Notes under the pieces: model-generated
Seen by the model: only the letters and a program-made list of their open reading frames with translations
What the model was told of the DNA's origin: nothing
The model's database searches: none
Source: SIAJ01 sp036266155
GTDB lineage: Bacteria > Planctomycetota > Planctomycetia > Gemmatales > Gemmataceae
NCBI GenBank assembly: GCA_036266155.1
Contig: DATANR010000504.1
Coordinates: forward strand, 1 to 7,622
Reading direction: 5' to 3'
Length of the DNA: 7,622 nucleotides
Position numbers and translations under genes: made by a program
Shown here: in pieces, positions 1-4,212 of the stretch
How positions within the stretch are numbered: position 1 is the stretch's first letter
Layout: each line of letters starts with the position of its first letter

Positions 1-180
1 GATAGCCCAGGGCAACGCCCTGGGAATCGGGATCGAATTAACTCGCTGGGCATCCTGAAAGGATGCGGCCGAGCGGCCGCACGCCTTCAGCGTGCACATG
101 CTCGTTGTGCGCCACATTGCCCAGGGCGCTGCCCTGGGCTGTCCTGCCGAGCCCCTTCGGGGCGAAAGGCATGTCAGAAT
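1..180. repeat. Chain of GC-rich hairpins in a gene-free stretch
   Basis: This stretch has no convincing gene but is dense in short inverted repeats. Stems visible directly are: 6-13 with 17-24 (8 bp, 3-nt loop), 50-55 with 61-66 (6 bp), 64-70 with 75-81 (7 bp), 79-84 with 90-95 (6 bp), 119-127 with 131-139 (9 bp, 3-nt loop) and 151-155 with 159-163 (the last can also close on a TTCG tetraloop). The first and fifth share the core CCCAGGGC-NNN-GCCCTGGG, so one unit is present twice. The three middle stems overlap by 3 nt, each using the end of its neighbour. The block lies just downstream of the minus-strand DUF1080 gene and could end its transcript, although no T-run is seen. I infer a dispersed intergenic repeat like those common in planctomycete genomes; copy number cannot be judged from one window. 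Confidence 0.7.
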
Positions 181-209
181 CCTTCACGGCGTTGCCCAAC
201 GGGGCGGTA

Positions 210-1511
210 TTACTTCAACTCTTTAACCTGGATGTTCCGAAACGCCACCGGATCGTTGTGGCCGCAGAAGCCGAAGTGGCCGCGGAGCAGGTCCTTGCCG
301 GGGTGCTTCTTGTTATCGAGGAATTCCGTCACCTTGCTGACGTCGCCGTCGACGATGCGTGTGCCGTTCAACTCGACCTGAATCTGGTGGCCCTTCACGG
401 TGACTTCCATCAAGTTCCAATCGCTGAGAGCGCGATCGTAACCGCGGTGGGCCGCGATCATGCCGTAGACGCTGCCGTTGTACTGGAGCGCGTCGAGCTT
501 TGCGTGTTTCGACGCGTTGTCGTCGAGAACCTGCACTTCGCACATCGCGTCGACGGAGGCTTGTCCCTTGCCCGGATAGCGGATCGCGAGGCCGTTGTTG
601 CCGCCCGCGGGCATCTTGTACTCGACACGGGCGACGAAGTCGTCGTATTCGTGCTGTGTGAAAATGTTCCCGCCCTTTCCGGGCCGATTGATGATGGCCC
701 CGTCTTTCACCTCGTAGCCATCGAGAGCGCCGGCCCAGCCGGCGAAATCAGTACCGTTGAAGATGTCCTTGAACTCGGCCGCGTCGCGCTTGCGGAGGAA
801 CTCGTTTGCCTCGGCCGCGGGAATCTCGCGGATGAACATGTTGCGCCAGCGAATTTCGCCGCCGTGCGTTTGCAGTTGAATGGGCCCGCGTTTCCTGAGA
901 GGCAGCTTTTTGTCCCAAAAGTTCTCAAGCCGAGCGGCATCGACGACGAGCTTGCCGTTCAGATAAACGGCGACGCGCTCGCCAACCATGAGGATGCGGA
1001 ATGCGTTCCATTCGCCGAACGGCTTGTCGGCGAGCACGAGCGGGTCCTTGCCCGGCGCGCCGGGGCTATTGTTCCAGAGGCCGCCGCTGCCCTTGTCGGC
1101 CCCGAGGTTCCATTTGCCGCCCTCTTTCGTGTAGTCCCAGATCTGTATCTGCGGCGTGGCCCGCAGATAGATGCCGCTATCGGCGAGCGCCACGGTCTTG
1201 TACTCGACGAGAAATTCGATGTCGCCATAGTCCTTGTCGGTGGTCAAGTAAGCGCCGTTGCCGTCATTGACGAGTTCGTACTTGTCGACGGACCAGTGTT
1301 TGGCGGCGTCGGCCGTCCACGTGTCCACTTGGGCCTTGCGTTTCTCGTTGGTCAACTTGTCGAGGTCATACGGATTGAAATGCGGCATCCCGTGCCAGCC
1401 CGTAAGGTCTTTACCGTTGAAGAGCGCTGTGAAGCCCTTGGGCGGCGTCGGCTCGGCCGCAGTCAACAACGAACACAAAACGAGAGACGCGATCACGCAG
1501 GCAAAGCGCAT
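210..1511 (-). CDS. Exported protein with two DUF1080 (3-keto-disaccharide hydrolase) domains
   Basis: A 433-residue protein. Residues 1-19 form a Sec-type signal peptide (MRFACVIASLVLCSLLTAA, then EP). Two DUF1080/LamG-like jelly-roll domains follow: about 25-229, opening with FTALFNGKDLTGW and closing with WRNMFIREI, and about 246-432, opening with FKDIFNGTDFAGW and closing with FRNIQVKEL. DUF1080 (Pfam PF06439) is now named 3-keto-disaccharide hydrolase; members act on oxidised sugars or bind glycans and are strongly expanded in planctomycetes, where they are usually secreted. The exact substrate cannot be read from sequence. The start is chosen because the signal peptide begins there and a GGAG motif lies 7 nt upstream; a longer in-frame version would run into the DinB gene and add a non-signal, arginine-rich stretch. 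It lies 52 nt behind the DinB gene on the same strand, probably in one transcript. Confidence 0.88.
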   Translation of the reverse strand: MRFACVIASLVLCSLLTAAEPTPPKGFTALFNGKDLTGWHGMPHFNPYDLDKLTNEKRKAQVDTWTADAAKHWSVDKYELVNDGNGAYLTTDKDYGDIEFLVEYKTVALADSGIYLRATPQIQIWDYTKEGGKWNLGADKGSGGLWNNSPGAPGKDPLVLADKPFGEWNAFRILMVGERVAVYLNGKLVVDAARLENFWDKKLPLRKRGPIQLQTHGGEIRWRNMFIREIPAAEANEFLRKRDAAEFKDIFNGTDFAGWAGALDGYEVKDGAIINRPGKGGNIFTQHEYDDFVARVEYKMPAGGNNGLAIRYPGKGQASVDAMCEVQVLDDNASKHAKLDALQYNGSVYGMIAAHRGYDRALSDWNLMEVTVKGHQIQVELNGTRIVDGDVSKVTEFLDNKKHPGKDLLRGHFGFCGHNDPVAFRNIQVKELK

Positions 1512-1518
1512 GGAAGTG

Positions 1519-1522
1519 CTCC
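1519..1522 (-). promoter_or_regulatory. Shine-Dalgarno of the DUF1080 gene
   Basis: Read on the minus strand this is GGAG, 7 nt before the ATG at 1511. It decides the start in favour of the signal-peptide methionine over the much longer in-frame extension to 1715. Confidence 0.7.
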
Positions 1523-1563
1523 ATGAGGAGAGTCGGGTGGGTGGAGAAAAGTGTATGCGGCGA

Positions 1564-2040
1564 TCAGTCCTTCCATGCTCCAATCGCCCGTCGCACCAGG
1601 ACGAGTTGACCGAGGTGGTAGGCGTTGTGGTCCGCGACGAGCAACGCCTCACGCAAGATCGTCTGCCCATCGCCATGCGGGATTTTCGCGAAGAGATCGG
1701 TCGCTGGATCCGCAATCAAAGCGCGCATCGCGGCCAGGTCGGCACGGAAGCCGGCCAGGCTCGCGTCCCACGCCTTGGCATCGGGTGGCGCCTCGGTCGC
1801 GGGCCAATAGCCGGCGGGAAAGTCAGGAGAGACGTGTTTGGCGTTCCGTGAGAATTCGAGGATGTCCCACTGGGCGATCCGCAGGTGCTCGACGAGTTGC
1901 CAGGCGTTATGCGGAATATTGAGCGCGTGCTTGCCGCGCATATCCGCCGGCAAATCGGCCACGGCCTTGTCGAAATCCAGATGAGCGCCGCCGCCGGCAA
2001 GTAAATAGTCGAGGTGCTCACGCAAGGCTTTGTCGTCCAT
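1564..2040 (-). CDS. DinB-like (DinB/YfiT fold) putative metal-binding protein
   Basis: A 158-residue protein of typical length for the DinB/YfiT four-helix-bundle superfamily. The expected metal-binding histidine triad is visible: H52 in the LVEHLRIAQWD helix, and H138 and H142 in the ADHNAYHLGQLV helix (HxxxH). Members include thiol-dependent transferases acting on mycothiol or bacillithiol and many uncharacterised stress proteins; nothing here fixes the substrate, so only the family is assigned. There is no signal peptide, so it is probably cytoplasmic. The start is supported by GGGGAG at 2047-2052 (minus-strand reading), 6 nt before the ATG. It is the first gene of a probable two-gene minus-strand unit with the exported DUF1080 gene, although no functional link between the two is obvious. 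Confidence 0.85.
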   Translation of the reverse strand: MDDKALREHLDYLLAGGGAHLDFDKAVADLPADMRGKHALNIPHNAWQLVEHLRIAQWDILEFSRNAKHVSPDFPAGYWPATEAPPDAKAWDASLAGFRADLAAMRALIADPATDLFAKIPHGDGQTILREALLVADHNAYHLGQLVLVRRAIGAWKD

Positions 2041-2210
2041 TGCCTTCTCCCCAAGGGCACGCCGTCATTATCCGTCCGGATTACCCATCTTCGCCGTGAA
2101 TTCGCTTGCGACCGTCAAATTCGTGCAAACCGGTTGCGTGGGCGCTCCGATCAGATGGTGTGCGCCCGGCGCGCGACCCTCGGCAATCTGGCAAGCTTCG
2201 GAGTTATCCC
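2041..2210. other. Divergent intergenic region between the DinB-like and FKBP genes
   Basis: This 170-nt gap separates two divergently transcribed genes, so it must hold both promoters or upstream promoters reading through. I could not find a convincing pair of -35 and -10 boxes on either strand. The only -10-like match on the minus strand (GATAAT, 2067-2072) has no -35 partner at normal spacing. No riboswitch-like fold was recognised. An upstream in-frame extension of the FKBP gene to 2106 lacks any protein signature and is treated as non-coding. Confidence 0.5.
2200..2203 (+). promoter_or_regulatory. Shine-Dalgarno of the FKBP gene
   Basis: GGAG 7 nt before the ATG at 2211. It supports starting the protein at MRSNRVRLQVEGLEDRR rather than at the ATG at 2106, which has no comparable site and would bury the N-terminal LEDR motif. 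Confidence 0.7.
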
Positions 2211-2984
2211 ATGCGTTCCAACCGCGTTCGGCTTCAGGTTGAGGGGCTCGAAGATCGCCGAACGCCCGCGAGCGTTGCCGGTCTGGCCGCGGCATCGCTG
2301 CATGCCGCTCAAGGGGCGGCGTTTTTCCGGGCCATTGCGACCGATCCCGCCTGGATCTTCACAAAGGCCGCGCGAACGTTTATTACGGCACAAGTCAAAT
2401 CGATCTTTGCCCAGGCCGAGGCGGATCTGGCCGTGATTCGGTCCGCCCGTGCCAGTGGCACGCCGGCCGGTGCACTTGCGGGACTTGAGGCCAACTTGCT
2501 CGCAAACGAGAATGTCGCACGCAAGATCGGCGGCATGGTCGGTTTCGCGGTGTTCACGCCAGTTGTCGTTCCGCCACCGCCGACGCCCAAGCCAACCGAT
2601 GCGGGCATGGTGAACACGATGCCGGACCCGACGTCATCGAACTTCTTGCCCGTGGGCACCGCTGGTCTGAAATCATGGGACGTGGTCGTCGGCACCGGCA
2701 CCCCCGTCGCGGCCGGCGACTCGATCACGATCTTCTATACCGGCTGGCTGGCATCGAATGGGACCAAGTTCGACTCGCGCCGCAGCCCGGCAGACCCGAT
2801 TACGTTCTCGCTGAACGGGCTCATTCAGGGTTGGCAGCAGGGCATCCCGGGCATGAAGCCGGGCGGCATCCGCCGCTTGTTCATCCCCGCCGCCCTCGGC
2901 TACGGCGCCGCCGGCAGCCCGCCGAACATCCCCGCCAACGCCGACCTGGTGTTCGAGATCAAGCTGATTTCGCACCACGCATAG
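2211..2984 (+). CDS. Planctomycete extracellular-type FKBP peptidyl-prolyl cis-trans isomerase
   Basis: A 257-residue protein in four parts. Residues 1-20 carry the planctomycete N-terminal motif (LQVEGLEDRRTPA), found at the start of many large exported planctomycete proteins (Pfam 'Planctomycete extracellular'). Residues about 25-115 are Ala-rich and predicted helical, with no family recognised. A Pro-rich linker (PPPPTPKP, 121-128) follows. Residues about 152-254 are an FKBP domain that would isomerise Xaa-Pro bonds during protein folding. Pocket residues of FKBP12 are all matched: Y176, F187, D188, F199, L204 and I205 (for V55/I56), W208, Y231 and F248, so activity is expected. Export is inferred from the N-terminal motif, since no classical signal peptide is obvious. 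The gene ends 193 nt before rpsL and is followed by a strong hairpin, so it is probably a separate transcript from the ribosomal operon. Confidence 0.9.
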   Translation: MRSNRVRLQVEGLEDRRTPASVAGLAAASLHAAQGAAFFRAIATDPAWIFTKAARTFITAQVKSIFAQAEADLAVIRSARASGTPAGALAGLEANLLANENVARKIGGMVGFAVFTPVVVPPPPTPKPTDAGMVNTMPDPTSSNFLPVGTAGLKSWDVVVGTGTPVAAGDSITIFYTGWLASNGTKFDSRRSPADPITFSLNGLIQGWQQGIPGMKPGGIRRLFIPAALGYGAAGSPPNIPANADLVFEIKLISHHA

Positions 2985-3010
2985 GGTTTCACGTTCATTT
3001 GTCGGCTCAA

Positions 3011-3054
3011 TGCGCCGGAATGGTCGCCGCTGTCTTCGCGGCCATTCCGGCGCA
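3011..3054 (+). terminator. Long hairpin after the FKBP gene, probable terminator
   Basis: Arms 3011-3027 and 3038-3054 pair over 17 bp with one G-T wobble around a 10-nt loop, starting 26 nt after the FKBP stop codon. Position and strength suit a transcription terminator isolating the FKBP gene from the str operon. There is no clear T-run on either side, so classical intrinsic termination is not certain; a 3'-end stabilising hairpin is the alternative. Confidence 0.55.
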
Positions 3055-3177
3055 AAATTCTCGTCGCGCCACTGGCCGGGCGTGCCTTCGGACTCCAGAA
3101 TAAGGAATTCCCCCTATTAGGGGCATTGCCGTCGATACGCACACCCCGCGTTGATCGCGGGGTGACAGGAATGATTC
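3055..3177 (+). promoter_or_regulatory. str operon leader with hairpin next to the rpsL ribosome-binding site
   Basis: The region must contain or transmit the promoter of rpsL-rpsG-fusA, but no convincing -35/-10 pair was found. It holds two inverted repeats: 3111-3115 with 3119-3123 (5 bp), and a perfect 9-bp stem, 3142-3150 with 3156-3164, with a TTGAT loop. The second stem ends 2 nt before the AGGA Shine-Dalgarno (3167-3170), which is 7 nt from the rpsL ATG. A stem this close to the ribosome-binding site could modulate rpsL translation, for instance as a ribosomal-protein feedback site; that role is inference. Confidence 0.5.
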
Positions 3178-3552
3178 ATGCCGACGATCAATCAGTTGAT
3201 CCGTAAGCCGCGGGTTCCGCAACGCTCGAAGCCGAAGCACCCGGCCATGCAGGGTTGCCCGCAGAAGCGCGGCGTCTGCTTGCAGGTCAAGACGATGACC
3301 CCGAAGAAGCCGAACTCGGCCCTGCGCAAGATCGCCCGCGTCCGGTTGTCGACCGGCAACGAAGTGACGGCGTACATTCCGGGTGAAGGCCACAATCTGC
3401 AAGAGCACTCGATCGTGCTCGTGCGCGGCGGCCGCGTCCGCGACTTGCCGGGCGTGCGCTACCACATCATCCGTGGTGTGCTCGATTCCCAGGGCGTCCA
3501 GGACCGTAAGCAGGCCCGGTCGAAGTATGGGGCAAAGAAGGAAGGCAAGTAA
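3178..3552 (+). CDS. rpsL: 30S ribosomal protein S12
   Basis: A 124-residue protein, the same length as E. coli S12 and alignable throughout: MPTINQLIRKPR at the N-terminus, CPQKRGVC (27-34), TPKKPNSALRK (41-51), GEGHNLQEHS (69-78), LPGVRYH (90-96) and DRKQARSKYG near the C-terminus. S12 lies at the decoding centre of the 30S subunit and governs accuracy. K43 is retained, and so is D89, the site methylthiolated by RimO in other bacteria. Position 88 is arginine (GGRVRDLPG, codon CGC at 3439-3441) where E. coli has lysine; substitution K88R gives streptomycin resistance elsewhere. An AGGA Shine-Dalgarno lies 7 nt upstream of the ATG. This is the first gene of the str operon in the standard order rpsL-rpsG-fusA. 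Confidence 0.98.
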   Translation: MPTINQLIRKPRVPQRSKPKHPAMQGCPQKRGVCLQVKTMTPKKPNSALRKIARVRLSTGNEVTAYIPGEGHNLQEHSIVLVRGGRVRDLPGVRYHIIRGVLDSQGVQDRKQARSKYGAKKEGK

Positions 3553-3562
3553 AGGACAGAGA

Positions 3563-3646
3563 TCAGAGGTCAGAAGTCAGAGGTCAGTACTGACTTCTGA
3601 CCTCTGACTTCTGACCTCTGACTTCTAACCACTGACCACTGACCAC
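3563..3646. repeat. Heptanucleotide array with mirror-inverted halves (25-bp perfect hairpin)
   Basis: Twelve consecutive 7-nt units in one unbroken register fill the rpsL-rpsG gap. The first three read TCAGAGG, TCAGAAG, TCAGAGG; the fourth (TCAGTAC) is the turning point; the next five alternate TGACTTC and TGACCTC, the reverse complements of the first type; the last three degrade to TAACCAC, TGACCAC, TGACCAC. As a result 3563-3587 and 3597-3621 form a perfect 25-bp inverted repeat around a 9-nt loop. The array begins 10 nt after the rpsL stop and ends 5 nt before the rpsG ATG. It cannot be read as a protein-coding segment in any consistent way. Similar GTCAGAGGTCAGAAG-type strings occur between genes of planctomycetes as far as I recall, but I could not check this. 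Confidence 0.92.
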
Positions 3647-3651
3647 CGAAT

Positions 3652-4125
3652 ATGTCCAAAAGCTTTACCGCCAGCTACACGCATTTGAAGCCGGATGCCC
3701 GCTTCAACTCGGAACTCGTCAGCAAGTTCATCAACTGTCTGATGTGGGACGGGAAGAAGGCGACGGCCACGCGCGTCTTCTACGGCGCGATGGACCTCAT
3801 CAAGAAGCGCATCCCGGACGCCGACCCGCTCCAGGTGTTCACGGCGGCGATCGAGAACGTCAAGCCGTCAGTCGAGGTCCGCAGCCGGCGCGTCGGTGGC
3901 GCCAACTATCAGGTGCCGATCCCGGTGAAGCCGAAACGGCAGCTCTCGCTGTCGATCCGCTGGATCATCGCCGCCACGCGGGCCAAGAGCGGCCGGGCCA
4001 TGGAGCAGCGGCTCGCAGACGAGTTTGTCGCCGCCTCCCGCCGCGAAGGCGAAGCCATGAGCAAGCGCGAAAACACGATCAAGATGGCCGACGCCAACAA
4101 GGCGTTCTCGCACTTCGCGTGGTAG
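3652..4125 (+). CDS. rpsG: 30S ribosomal protein S7
   Basis: A 157-residue protein of normal S7 length. Conserved blocks are KFINCLMWDGKK (25-36), VEVRSRRVGGANYQVPIPV (residues 74-92), RWIIAATR (103-110), LADEFVAASRREGEAMSKRE (121-140) and the C-terminal MADANKAFSHFAW. S7 nucleates assembly of the 30S head and lies near the E site; in E. coli it also represses its own operon by binding mRNA between rpsL and rpsG. The N-terminus (MSKSFTASYTHLKPDARFNS) lacks the arginine/lysine cluster that opens most S7 proteins and contacts 16S rRNA. No Shine-Dalgarno is visible: the 40 nt before the ATG are pyrimidine-rich repeat units. Translation may therefore rely on coupling to rpsL or on an SD-independent route. 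Confidence 0.97.
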   Translation: MSKSFTASYTHLKPDARFNSELVSKFINCLMWDGKKATATRVFYGAMDLIKKRIPDADPLQVFTAAIENVKPSVEVRSRRVGGANYQVPIPVKPKRQLSLSIRWIIAATRAKSGRAMEQRLADEFVAASRREGEAMSKRENTIKMADANKAFSHFAW

Positions 4126-4145
4126 AGTCGGCTACTGCAGAACCT

Positions 4146-4189
4146 CGCATGGGTCGTATGGGTCCTATAAGACCTATACGACCCATGTG
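4146..4189. repeat. Nonanucleotide array with mirror-inverted halves (long hairpin)
   Basis: The rpsG-fusA gap (4126-4212) contains four 9-nt units from 4149: ATGGGTCGT, ATGGGTCCT, ATAAGACCT, ATACGACCC, followed by ATG. The second pair is the near reverse complement of the first. Arms 4148-4164 and 4171-4187 pair over 17 bp with one G-T wobble around the loop CTATAA; the stem extends to 4146 and 4189 with one more wobble. It begins 20 nt after the rpsG stop. An 11-nt stretch after it (4195-4205) is identical to part of the heptad array in the previous gap. It may act as an mRNA structure, attenuator or processing site between rpsG and fusA, but there is no T-run to call it an intrinsic terminator. 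Confidence 0.85.
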
Positions 4190-4212
4190 CATTCTCTGAC
4201 CTCTGGTTTCCC

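Noticed and set aside
63..1526. A 487-codon open frame on the plus strand opposite the DUF1080 gene
   Set aside because: It lies antisense to a gene with a signal peptide and two family domains, starts within a repeat block, and shows no family motifs. High GC at third codon positions leaves such mirror frames open.
1512..1715. An N-terminal extension of the DUF1080 protein
   Set aside because: It would overlap the DinB-like gene, is arginine- and serine-rich, and would bury the signal peptide; the GGAG before 1511 supports the shorter form.
2067..2072. A -10 box (GATAAT on the minus strand) for the DinB-like gene
   Set aside because: No -35-like element lies 16-18 nt upstream, so a single hexamer match is not enough to call a promoter.
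3563..3646. A CRISPR array or phage attachment site
   Set aside because: Units are 7 nt with no spacers between them, the two halves are inverted, and there are no cas or integrase genes nearby.
4146..4189. A classical intrinsic terminator between rpsG and fusA
   Set aside because: The stem is strong, but the following bases (GCATTCTCTGACC) are not a T-run, and full termination would cut off an essential gene in the same operon.
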